Notes under the pieces: generated by a model
Seen by the model: the letters and a program-made list of their open reading frames with translations, nothing else
Databases searched by the model: none
What the model was told of the DNA's origin: nothing
Assembly: GCA_031292565.1 (NCBI GenBank)
Contig: JARLGW010000014.1
Coordinates: forward strand, 54,409-118,408
DNA: 64,000 bases
Reading direction: 5' to 3'
Source of the DNA: Paludibacteraceae bacterium
Lineage (GTDB): Bacteria; Bacteroidota; Bacteroidia; Bacteroidales; Paludibacteraceae
Position numbers and translations under genes: made by a program
Shown here: piece by piece, positions 1 to 7,866 of the stretch
How positions within the stretch are numbered: position 1 is the first letter of the stretch
How the letters are laid out: the number at the start of each line of letters is the position of its first letter

Positions 1-1
1 C

Positions 2-109
2 CGCCAATGCCGCACCCAGGCAAGCCGCATGCAAGCACGCACCAACACCGCCGAACAATTCAGCATCAGCGAAGACAGAGTAAGTAAAATAATTCAAAAA
101 ATGAGATAA
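2..109 (+). CDS. C-terminal end of an upstream gene (partial)
   Basis: An open frame enters from the left edge and ends at TAA 107-109, three bases before the next gene's ATG. The 35 visible residues are polar and end in a stretch (SISEDRVSKIIQKMR) that could be the recognition part of a helix-turn-helix. The tight junction suggests co-transcription with the tail gene that follows. The fragment is too short to assign a function. Confidence 0.5.
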   Translation, partial: RQCRTQASRMQARTNTAEQFSISEDRVSKIIQKMR

Positions 110-111
110 GC

Positions 112-1872
112 ATGTACGAACTATATATACAAGATAAAAATAATGTTTGGCAACTGGCCGACCTCGGCAGCGAAAAGCCCGCCATCAACATTCAACGCAA
201 CGACATCGGCGAACTGAAGGATCGCCAAACCGACTACTCTCAAGCGGTGAAGCTTCCAAAAACGCCAAACAACTGCCGAATATTCAGTTTTATCAACGAG
301 TTTACTGTGGAATCCGACCTGCGGCACAAGCGAATGGAATGTAGGTTGTATTGTGATGGGTGTATTATACTTGGTAATGGAGGTCTGTTGAAGTTTGTAC
401 AAATAACAAATTTCTTTGAGGTACAGTTGCTAGGTGGCATTATGGATTTTTTTGCCCAATTGGCAGAAAAGAATAGTGACAACAACCAAAAAACGCTGAA
501 CGATTTAAATTTTTCATCCACTATTGTACGAGGTTTAAGCGGATTCCAAATTTCACAATCACCCGAAACTCATGATATGTTTTTTGGAATAGCCGACTTT
601 GCCAGTGAACCTAACATGGCCTATTCTTACAGCAAAGGAAACAGAAGTGTTTTTCAAGAATGTCAATATCCGTTTGTTTGGTTGAAAACCATTATTAACC
701 AAATATTGTGCGAAAATGGAGGATATACCCTTTGCTCGGATATATTAACCGACAATGAATATGCTAAAGCTTGCATGACATTAACAAGTATAAAAACAGA
801 CCTATCTACTTATCTAAAAATGGCAACAGTAAGCTATAATGGTATTCCATTTACCAATAGCTCACAGCGAGCTCTATTTATTGTGCCGTTTTCTTTTACT
901 GATTCCATCTCGTGTATGCGGGTGGATGCAAGCGTTCCGTTTGAAATAGACTCTTATAATCAAAATCTTGCTTACAATGGCAGAGACACAGTTATGCCTT
1001 TTTTAGTATTTAAAGTACCGACTTCTGGTGTGTATAAACTTAAAATAGGAGCATCTGCTCATTCTTCTGATAGAACTCCAATGCAGGAAGGTACAGGAGC
1101 GTTAACCACGATAATGTATTTTTTTAAAAATCCAGAAGACATATCCAGTCATGCCAAGGTTCAAAGCGATGATAAAACATCAGGCCTATTTGGTACGCTT
1201 TCTTCTGTTAGCACCAATAACGGTAGCTATGATATTGCAACTATAAATGGAGTTGTTTCTTTGGATTTGAAGCAAGGAGATAAATTGGTTATGATATGGA
1301 TGAGCAATAGCTATATTCAGGGCACTGTAAGCTTTGATAGCTTCAGTTGTAACGTGGTGAATTTTTACCCTAAACTCACAAAAATAGATACGTTTGTAGG
1401 CGGGTCAATTACACTCAAAAAGAATCTGCCCGACATTACGCAATACGATTTTTTCAAATATTTTTTACAACAGTACGGGTTAACAGTGGATGTGGATATA
1501 GAAAAGAAAAAGGTAAATGCCTATACATTCAATACCGTTGTTCAAAATAAACTCAATGCCAAAGACTGGAGTGAAAAATACGATAAAGGAACAGGTACCG
1601 TTAAATTTGTACTCGGTAATTACGAAAAAAATAATAAATACGCTTACAAGGATGAAGACAACAGCATTGATTCATCAAACATTTACACTGAAATGGAGGC
1701 CGGTTTGGCGGAATACATGTTCAATAAAGGAAAATCTATCTATTATACTGCCGAGGTTGCCGGAGCCTTAAATAAAATGGATAGTACGTTCGTGTACGGA
1801 CAGGCTGAATATTATATTGTTGGCGTAGAATTGGAATCGGACGAGCTGAATTTTCTAGATCAAGCCTTTTAA
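112..1872 (+). CDS. Phage tail/baseplate-like protein, N-terminal part before a frameshift
   Basis: The frame encodes 586 residues with no signal peptide or membrane segment. The N-terminus (MYELYIQDKNNVWQLADLG, then an INIQRNDIGEL stretch) resembles a large structural protein that I associate with tape measure genes in Bacteroidetes prophages; this is recall of a pattern, not a database match. The body looks beta-rich. It stops at TAA 1870-1872, but the -1 frame continues without a break as IELPFAACE and so on to 2390, so the stop is probably a frameshift in a protein of about 759 residues. Its position just before a tape measure gene supports a tail tip, hub or baseplate role. The exact function is unknown. 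Confidence 0.6.
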   Translation: MYELYIQDKNNVWQLADLGSEKPAINIQRNDIGELKDRQTDYSQAVKLPKTPNNCRIFSFINEFTVESDLRHKRMECRLYCDGCIILGNGGLLKFVQITNFFEVQLLGGIMDFFAQLAEKNSDNNQKTLNDLNFSSTIVRGLSGFQISQSPETHDMFFGIADFASEPNMAYSYSKGNRSVFQECQYPFVWLKTIINQILCENGGYTLCSDILTDNEYAKACMTLTSIKTDLSTYLKMATVSYNGIPFTNSSQRALFIVPFSFTDSISCMRVDASVPFEIDSYNQNLAYNGRDTVMPFLVFKVPTSGVYKLKIGASAHSSDRTPMQEGTGALTTIMYFFKNPEDISSHAKVQSDDKTSGLFGTLSSVSTNNGSYDIATINGVVSLDLKQGDKLVMIWMSNSYIQGTVSFDSFSCNVVNFYPKLTKIDTFVGGSITLKKNLPDITQYDFFKYFLQQYGLTVDVDIEKKKVNAYTFNTVVQNKLNAKDWSEKYDKGTGTVKFVLGNYEKNNKYAYKDEDNSIDSSNIYTEMEAGLAEYMFNKGKSIYYTAEVAGALNKMDSTFVYGQAEYYIVGVELESDELNFLDQAF

Positions 1873-2390
1873 CTATTAACGACGATAATCTTTCAGACGA
1901 GGTATATAGTGCCATAGAGCTCCCGTTTGCAGCATGCGAATGCAGCACTGTAACTGACATTAATGGAAATTGCTTTTGGCTTCCTAAAATAAAATGGTTG
2001 ACAAAATCCTCCACTGAGGATGGTTTTCCAGATGCAGCTAATCCTAAACTCTTGATGTACAATGGTACTGCTTCCATTTATCTGAAAGATGAGGATAGTA
2101 ATATATTGGGAACACTCTCCTTACCGGTGCTTACTCCCTATGTTGATTCGTCAACATCACTTCGGGCAGCACACATGGTTTCAAAATACTATCAGGTATT
2201 GCAAAATAATATATTTTCAGATATTAGGGTGATAGAAGATGCCGAATTCTACCTCAACCCCAAAGACATATCGGAATACAACCCCTTCATCCCCGTGTAT
2301 ATCGACTACTTTGGAGCCTACTTCTACATCAATAAAATAAAAAATTTTGTGAGTGGTAAACTCACGAAGGTAGATTTGGTAAAAATATAG
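1869..2390 (+). CDS. Tail/baseplate-like protein, C-terminal part after the frameshift
   Basis: This is 173 codons read from TTA 1869 to the TAG at 2388-2390. It has no good start codon of its own; the first usable one is a TTG at 1998. The reading continues from the preceding gene after a one-base step back at the T-run 1867-1870. The residues (for example YNGTASIYLKD, and VYIDYFGAYFYINKI near the end) look like normal protein sequence. I read it as the C-terminal quarter of the upstream tail protein. A programmed -1 shift is less likely, because C TTT TAA is not a strong slippery site. Confidence 0.6.
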   Translation, partial: LTINDDNLSDEVYSAIELPFAACECSTVTDINGNCFWLPKIKWLTKSSTEDGFPDAANPKLLMYNGTASIYLKDEDSNILGTLSLPVLTPYVDSSTSLRAAHMVSKYYQVLQNNIFSDIRVIEDAEFYLNPKDISEYNPFIPVYIDYFGAYFYINKIKNFVSGKLTKVDLVKI

Positions 2391-2506
2391 CCCCAACCCC
2401 GAAGGGGGCTTCAATGTGATTTTTTGCCGAAGGCAATACATATCAATAGAAATGAAAAAAAGAAAGAACCAATTCCCCGAACGGGGATAAATATATGTAT
2501 TCCCGA

Positions 2507-2540
2507 TTCGGTGTAGGCTATGGGCAGGCCTACGCCGAAC
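2507..2540. repeat. Dispersed inverted repeat, GTTCGGTGTAGGC family
   Basis: The arms TTCGGTGTAGGC and GCCTACGCCGAA pair around a short loop containing TATGGGCA. The same words recur in opposite orientation at 41964-42012 and, degenerately, at about 41706, 41815 and 43192. It lies in the gene-poor stretch 2391-2659 between the tail protein and the tape measure gene. Confidence 0.6.
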
Positions 2541-2659
2541 GAAAAGAATTAAGACAACAACAATACAAACAACCAGCCACCCTAAAATACGCATCTCCAA
2601 AGGTGATATTCAAGTTCTCCCCCTCCGGGGAATTGAGGGGGCTAAACCCACCAACCATC

Positions 2660-2749
2660 ATGGCCGACAACACACAACAGAACATACAACTAGCTGTACA
2701 AGTAGTAGATAACTTTATCAACGCTAAAAAAAATAGACCAGCAATATGA
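2660..2749 (+). CDS. Tape measure protein, N-terminal start before a frameshift
   Basis: An ATG at 2660 opens a frame (MADNTQQNIQLAVQVVDNF, then INAKK) that ends at a TGA at 2747-2749. At the A8 run 2726-2733 the tape measure frame can be entered with a +1 step, giving a continuous protein (INAKK-IDQQYEVDSK). I infer that this is the true N-terminus of the tape measure protein. One extra A in the homopolymer explains the break. Sequencing error and real mutation cannot be separated here. Confidence 0.5.
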   Translation: MADNTQQNIQLAVQVVDNFINAKKNRPAI

Positions 2750-4919
2750 AGTCGATTCCAAAAACATGGAAAATCGGCATGAGGCCGAAATAATATCGCT
2801 CAAAAAGAAACACGCCTCGGCTACCGAAATAGCCACAGCCGAAGCCAAGAATGCAAGAGAATCGGCTGACCTGATTATTGCCGCCAGCCTTAAAAAGCAA
2901 AAAACAGAGCAAGACGAGTTGAATGCTACAAAGAACTCAATTGCAGCGAAAGCGGCATTGCTGAAAACACAAAATTTGAGTTCGGAGGCCGCGAAAAAAG
3001 AACAAGAGGAGTTGGACAAACTCATAAAGCGCAGAGGAGAGCTTACCACCAGCATAAAAGACGAACAGGCCGCCCGCGACAAAGCCAACAACGATGCCGC
3101 CCAAAAAGACCTTGCCGTGCAACAAGCACGAGAAGAGGCCCAGAAGCAAGCCGCCGAACGGCGAAAACAAGCCGCTGAAAAAAGAAGGCAAGCCAGAGAT
3201 AAAGAATATTCGGATCAAGAAGCATTGGATCAAGTTGATATTATAAACACCGAAAAAAACACAAAAGCAAGGTTAGATGCCGAATTAAAATTAATTCAAG
3301 ACCAACAGGCTCACAAGATATACGATGCGAAAGGAAATGTAGCTCAAATAGCCCTTCTCAACGCAAATGCAGAAAAGGATATAAAGGCGAAAAAGCAAGA
3401 GTATCAAGATGCTGATGAAAAGTTGCGAACCGACGGGCTAAGTTTCTTAAAGAAAACCACTGACGACGAAATCACCGCGGAGAAGAACAAAACCGACAAA
3501 GAAATAGCTCAATTGGAGGATTTGGCCAACAAAAAATTAATCACCGCCGAAGAGCTTACCAAAGACACACAAAAAGCCGAACAGCAAGAAGCCGAAAACA
3601 TTAAAAACATCAAGCTCAAAGCAGTAAAAGAACAAGCCGACCAAATTAAAAAAACTACCGAAGACCAATACACCACTGAGATGGCTATGGCCGCGGGCAA
3701 TAAGCAAAAACAAAGCCAGATACAACTGAAAGAGCAACAAGACCAACTGGCAGCTCTACAAAAAGAAAGAGAAAAATGGCAAAAAAAAGTAGATGGCGAA
3801 TCACCCGAACAGGCAAATAAAAACGGCGACGGTGCTGCTTTAAAACAAGCAAATCTGGACGTTGTAAACATGCAAAACAACGTCAGTGCTTCAAGTTTAT
3901 CCATTTTGCAAGACGAATATGCCGAACGCATATGGTTGGCCAAAGGCAATGCCGACGAAATATACAGGCTAAACAAAAAACTGATAGATGAGCAAATAAC
4001 CTTGAAAGAAAAGAGCATGACCGAAGAGCAAAAAAAAGAATATGAAAACTCCGAAGAATACGCCCAACAGCAAGGGAAAAAAAGCGACCTGGACAAAGAT
4101 TATACGCAAAAAAAAATAGACCAGGTAAAAGGGTGGGCAGACAAATCAATGGAATTGGCCACGCAAGTAAATTCCTTAATGAAAACCTTGGGCGATGCCG
4201 AAGTACAAAAAGCAGAAGACGATAATAACGCGAAAAAAACAGGCCTCGAAAATCAACTCAATTCCGGCCTAATCACCAAAAAGCAGTACGACAAGCAAGT
4301 AGCCGCATCCGAAGCCGACCTTGCCACCAAGAAAAAACAAATAGCAAAGGACGAGGCAATACGAGAAAAGGCAATAAGTGTTTTCACTACAATTATAAAA
4401 ACGGCAGAAGGTGTTGCTGCAAATTTAAAAACTCCCGCGCTAATACCATTCATTATAGCAACTGGAGCAGCAGAATTAGCTACCATTATAGCCACACCGC
4501 TACCCAAAGCCCGTCGTGGACTGTTTGTGCGAAAATCCAATGGCGGCCTGCTCAACGGCCCATCGCACGCCACTGGCGGCATCCCCATCGAAGCAGAAGG
4601 TGGTGAGGCTATTATCAACAAGCGCAGCACGGCCATGTATGCCCCCCTGCTATCCGCCATCAACGAAGCCGGGGGCGGAGTGAAGTTTGCCGGGGGCGGG
4701 GTAGTGCGCCGCATGTTTGCCGACGGGGGCGTTACCAATACCGCCTTCACCAACGACGGGGGGTATTCTGCCCGCACGCAGGCTAACGCCATTACGGCAG
4801 CCGACATGCACGATGCCATGGCTGCCGCTGTGAGCAAAGTAAAAGTATATACCACGGTGGAGGATTACCGCAAGGCGGATAGCAATTACACTAATATAGT
4901 GAGCTCGGGCACGGTGTGA
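2733..4919 (+). CDS. Phage tail tape measure protein
   Basis: The first in-frame ATG is at 2766 (717 aa), but the frame is open from 2709 and probably joins the start at 2660, for about 752 aa. Residues up to about 540 are almost entirely charged, alanine-rich coiled coil (repeated KAE/EQQ/AKK patterns). About 545-590 is a hydrophobic, possibly membrane-active stretch. The C-terminus is glycine-rich (NGGLLNGPSHATGGIPI, EGGEAIIN, AGGGVKFAGGG). I recall this SHATGGIPI/GGEAIIN signature from Bacteroidetes phage tape measure proteins, which set tail length and help DNA entry. It is followed by a palindrome that may act as a terminator. The frameshift at its start is the main oddity. Confidence 0.8.
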   Translation: MDQQYEVDSKNMENRHEAEIISLKKKHASATEIATAEAKNARESADLIIAASLKKQKTEQDELNATKNSIAAKAALLKTQNLSSEAAKKEQEELDKLIKRRGELTTSIKDEQAARDKANNDAAQKDLAVQQAREEAQKQAAERRKQAAEKRRQARDKEYSDQEALDQVDIINTEKNTKARLDAELKLIQDQQAHKIYDAKGNVAQIALLNANAEKDIKAKKQEYQDADEKLRTDGLSFLKKTTDDEITAEKNKTDKEIAQLEDLANKKLITAEELTKDTQKAEQQEAENIKNIKLKAVKEQADQIKKTTEDQYTTEMAMAAGNKQKQSQIQLKEQQDQLAALQKEREKWQKKVDGESPEQANKNGDGAALKQANLDVVNMQNNVSASSLSILQDEYAERIWLAKGNADEIYRLNKKLIDEQITLKEKSMTEEQKKEYENSEEYAQQQGKKSDLDKDYTQKKIDQVKGWADKSMELATQVNSLMKTLGDAEVQKAEDDNNAKKTGLENQLNSGLITKKQYDKQVAASEADLATKKKQIAKDEAIREKAISVFTTIIKTAEGVAANLKTPALIPFIIATGAAELATIIATPLPKARRGLFVRKSNGGLLNGPSHATGGIPIEAEGGEAIINKRSTAMYAPLLSAINEAGGGVKFAGGGVVRRMFADGGVTNTAFTNDGGYSARTQANAITAADMHDAMAAAVSKVKVYTTVEDYRKADSNYTNIVSSGTV

Positions 4920-4923
4920 TAAA

Positions 4924-4952
4924 ACATTCCATATCTCTAAGATATGGAATGT
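4924..4952. repeat. Palindromic repeat family A, copy 1
   Basis: The arms ACATTCCATATCT and AGATATGGAATGT are separated by three bases. It lies just after the tape measure stop codon. Six further copies are in the window (25391, 35561, 43274, 50377, 63120, 63426). All are intergenic and most lie just 3' of genes, so they may act as bidirectional terminators or REP-like elements. Confidence 0.85.
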
Positions 4953-5062
4953 TTGGTAGGAGGGGAGATGGTATTCTTCGTGTATTCGCTGTTACTTATT
5001 TGTATTCGGAACACATGGCGATAATATTTTTTTTGCTCATGCGCTACAGCTATGCATAGTTT

Positions 5063-6097
5063 TTATTGCCACGAGAAACATACTTTTGGAGTTTTTATGT
5101 CTTTCAGTTTGGTAATCAGGCCTATTTTGCTTTGCACATCTCCTTCGAGAAAATAGGTTTTCCCTTTCACGGCAATTTCCACACCCAGTTTGCCGGGCTC
5201 ATCCCAAATGGTGTAATCGGCATCCTTGTTATGAAACGTAACTTGGAACGGGTCGGATTGGGACGATTTGAATAAACATTCTCCGTTCGGGTAATCCATG
5301 TTCGTATCCTCATTGGGGTAGTATAGCTCCACCTCATCCTCTTTGTTGATAAAGGCATAGTGTAAGGAGCTGTCGGCTAACGTGTAGAGTACCAATTTTT
5401 TGCCGTTTTTGGCGATGTTGAACGAGAGTATTATTTGCGAGTTTTTATTCAGTGCAAACCGTTTTACCGTTTTTGTTTTAGTTTTCAGATTGGCATATTC
5501 GTCTGTATATGTTGTTGTTTCATTTACGGTATATATATTATTGCTTGAGGTGTTATAGCTGCGGATTTTTTTTATAAAATTACCGCCCAATATCTCAACC
5601 TGAGCGTTGTCATAATCGGGTTTGTTCCACATTTCTATTGTTTTTGTTTTGTTGTCAAATTTAAATATTTTACCAGTGTAGTAAGTGCTTTCCATACCTG
5701 CGACAAACTCATCTTTCCTACAAAAACATATGATATACGGTATTCCATTTTCGTCTTTAGAGGCATAGTCTGCCACGGCAATATCTTTAAACCCGTCAAA
5801 ATCGAAGTCCTCGTAAATAACATATTTTTGTTTGTCATAGGATATTGTTTTTACATTTTGATATTTAGATAGATCATCTGCCGGATATTTACAATTGTAA
5901 ATTAAACCGATTCCGGTTCCTTTTTTGCGATATATAACAAATCCATCTTTTAGAAAATTGGTAGCTGAGGTGTCTTTGGTAATTATTTTTACGCAATAAT
6001 CGTCGCTAAAGCCGTCAATGGTTACGGTTACATATTGTTGTCCGTGTACTAGCATAGAGCCTAGAAACAGGAATAGGAGTGATAGTTTGACTTTCAT
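5063..6097 (-). CDS. Secreted FG-GAP/XAC2610-like protein
   Basis: The product is 344 aa with a clear signal peptide (hydrophobic residues 4-19, then HGQ). The segment YEDFDFDGFKDIAVADYAS at about 95-115 has the aspartate-rich DxDxDGxxD pattern of calcium-binding FG-GAP/EF-hand-like loops and resembles XAC2610-type extracellular proteins. The rest is beta-rich. It is the only minus-strand gene between 1 and 39 kb, isolated between the tape measure gene and the giant-protein cassette, so it is probably a separate insertion or cargo gene. Its function is unknown; a periplasmic or exported role is inferred from the signal peptide. Confidence 0.6.
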   Translation of the reverse strand: MKVKLSLLFLFLGSMLVHGQQYVTVTIDGFSDDYCVKIITKDTSATNFLKDGFVIYRKKGTGIGLIYNCKYPADDLSKYQNVKTISYDKQKYVIYEDFDFDGFKDIAVADYASKDENGIPYIICFCRKDEFVAGMESTYYTGKIFKFDNKTKTIEMWNKPDYDNAQVEILGGNFIKKIRSYNTSSNNIYTVNETTTYTDEYANLKTKTKTVKRFALNKNSQIILSFNIAKNGKKLVLYTLADSSLHYAFINKEDEVELYYPNEDTNMDYPNGECLFKSSQSDPFQVTFHNKDADYTIWDEPGKLGVEIAVKGKTYFLEGDVQSKIGLITKLKDIKTPKVCFSWQ

Positions 6098-6451
6098 ATA
6101 GTTTCGTTTTTTTATTGATTTGTTGCTACAGCATTACAAAACTACAATAATTTATATTCGCATACAGCCGATAGATTGTGCGTTTTTGCCTCTCTGAAAA
6201 ACTTTAACAAATAATTAACGTTCACGTCTGTTGCACAAGATATTTATTTGCTATAGATTTAGAGAAAACGATAAAGTTCGTTTTCTTCGTTCTTCTTCTT
6301 TCTCCTTTGTGATTTTTCGTTTTTAACACTTCAAGAATCTCCTTCAATACGAGATTTTAAGAAAAATCAATTTCCAAAACACTAAAATTTTAAAGATTCG
6401 TTGCTAGGCAACGGTCTCAAACTTTCGATAACATTTTATTCCAACAATTAT
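6098..6451. other. Gene-free leader of the giant-protein cassette, with a repeated block
   Basis: No gene is seen in these 354 bases between divergent genes. They must hold the promoters for the minus-strand gene at 6097 and the plus-strand cassette at 6452. Bases 6248-6360 share a block with 25498-25620: TTGCTATAG, then AAAACGATAAAGTTCGTTT, then a T/C-rich tract. I could not place a clear -33/-7 pair. Confidence 0.5.
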
Positions 6452-7855
6452 ATGGATACAATTAATCTTTTTATCAAAGAAACCGATTTAACAAGCTTAA
6501 ATGCACAAACTAGCAATCAAGCTTATGGTGCCATTTCGGACACCGAGTATAGGGTGACATCCCTTTTTAAGGGGGGTAGTAACCCAATGGCTTATGCCGT
6601 AACTGATGGGCATATATTTATTGTACCGCAAGCTGCCAACACTAGCCGGGTTAATCTGTTTCTTCAACCAACAGGACTTCCACATGGAGCTCCAGTTAAA
6701 TATTTTGTTTATAGAGGACTTTTGAAATCGGATTTCCTCAGTTCCGATGGTACTGCTATCAGGGATTCCGATTCCGACGATAGCGACTTAGTGAAAAATC
6801 TGCGAAATGCTAAAAACGGAGCTGTGGCTTTAAATCTTTATAGTGGGTTGACTGACGATTATTTTATTGACAATCTTTTCTATAATGATGATAATCAATT
6901 TGCAGCAGTGAAACAAGGTGACAGTATTGGCCGTTTTGACTCTACGGCAACAGCCTATGGTTTTGAAATTATGTTGGACGAATATTTCTTTAGCCCTACG
7001 ATGGAAACGGCTCATCTGGATGTAAATGTTATTGATATTTCTTCCGGCGATGACGATGAAGACGTGTTAAGGTGTGAAACGCTGAATTATATTGATCCGG
7101 CGGCTTATTACGGGCTTTTTGCTCACAATGCCTATTCGGTTGGTACGAATAATGATTCGAGCCCAACCTCGGTTTCAAAATCGGATATTTATGATTTTAT
7201 ACAGCGGTTTTATACTAAAAACAAAGTATATGTTGATATAAGGGATGAGTACGGGCATCCGCTCGATTGGTTTGCCGACAGCCCTCAAACTATTAAACTG
7301 ACTACTGATGGCACTTCGGCTTTGGCTTCTACAGCTGTGACGTACAGAGATACGAATCAGTTTCCTATTAAAACTATTACATCAGGATTTTCTAATTCGG
7401 CAAAGAGTGATAATAGCCAAAATTATTTCACGTTGGAGTTGTCCTTATCAACGACAAATAATACTACGCCATTGTTGACCTTGCATACTGGATATTGGTT
7501 GAATTCTGCTTCCTGCATTCAGGAAGATTTATCTTTCTCTGTTTGTACTAATAATAGTGGATGGACCGATGATAAGAAGTTCACTATTTTCACAGTTGAC
7601 GATTCGGGTACAGAGATACCTATTACCACCTACCTCAGATTGCAATATGGTGAATATACTGATTATGATGCAATAACCGATCAGGTTACAATGGTTGATG
7701 ATTCTATAATTTTGAATGATATAGATGATATAGACGATGATTCAAGTATAGATTCAACAGACTTTACAACCACTGCAATAACCGAAACAATTAACAACAA
7801 AGGCATATTTGCATTTCATGTAAATGGCCTTTCAGAATATGACGAATCAAATTAA
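6452..7855 (+). CDS. Unknown protein, first gene of the giant-protein cassette
   Basis: The product is 467 aa from the ATG at 6452; an in-frame TTG at 6401 is a weaker start. There is no signal peptide or membrane segment. The N-terminal half looks like a folded beta domain (KYFVYRGLLKSDFL at about 75-90). The C-terminal 50 residues are very acidic, with runs such as DDIDDIDDDSSIDSTD. It is the first of four closely spaced genes (11 bases to the next). I do not recognise the family with certainty. An accessory structural or cargo protein is an inference from context only. Confidence 0.6.
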   Translation: MDTINLFIKETDLTSLNAQTSNQAYGAISDTEYRVTSLFKGGSNPMAYAVTDGHIFIVPQAANTSRVNLFLQPTGLPHGAPVKYFVYRGLLKSDFLSSDGTAIRDSDSDDSDLVKNLRNAKNGAVALNLYSGLTDDYFIDNLFYNDDNQFAAVKQGDSIGRFDSTATAYGFEIMLDEYFFSPTMETAHLDVNVIDISSGDDDEDVLRCETLNYIDPAAYYGLFAHNAYSVGTNNDSSPTSVSKSDIYDFIQRFYTKNKVYVDIRDEYGHPLDWFADSPQTIKLTTDGTSALASTAVTYRDTNQFPIKTITSGFSNSAKSDNSQNYFTLELSLSTTNNTTPLLTLHTGYWLNSASCIQEDLSFSVCTNNSGWTDDKKFTIFTVDDSGTEIPITTYLRLQYGEYTDYDAITDQVTMVDDSIILNDIDDIDDDSSIDSTDFTTTAITETINNKGIFAFHVNGLSEYDESN

Positions 7856-7866
7856 GCCCTAAAATT

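Noticed and set aside
1998..2390. Independent 130-aa gene starting at TTG 1998
   Set aside because: The frame is open upstream to 1869 and continues the preceding tail protein; a frameshift explains it better than a separate gene with a rare start.
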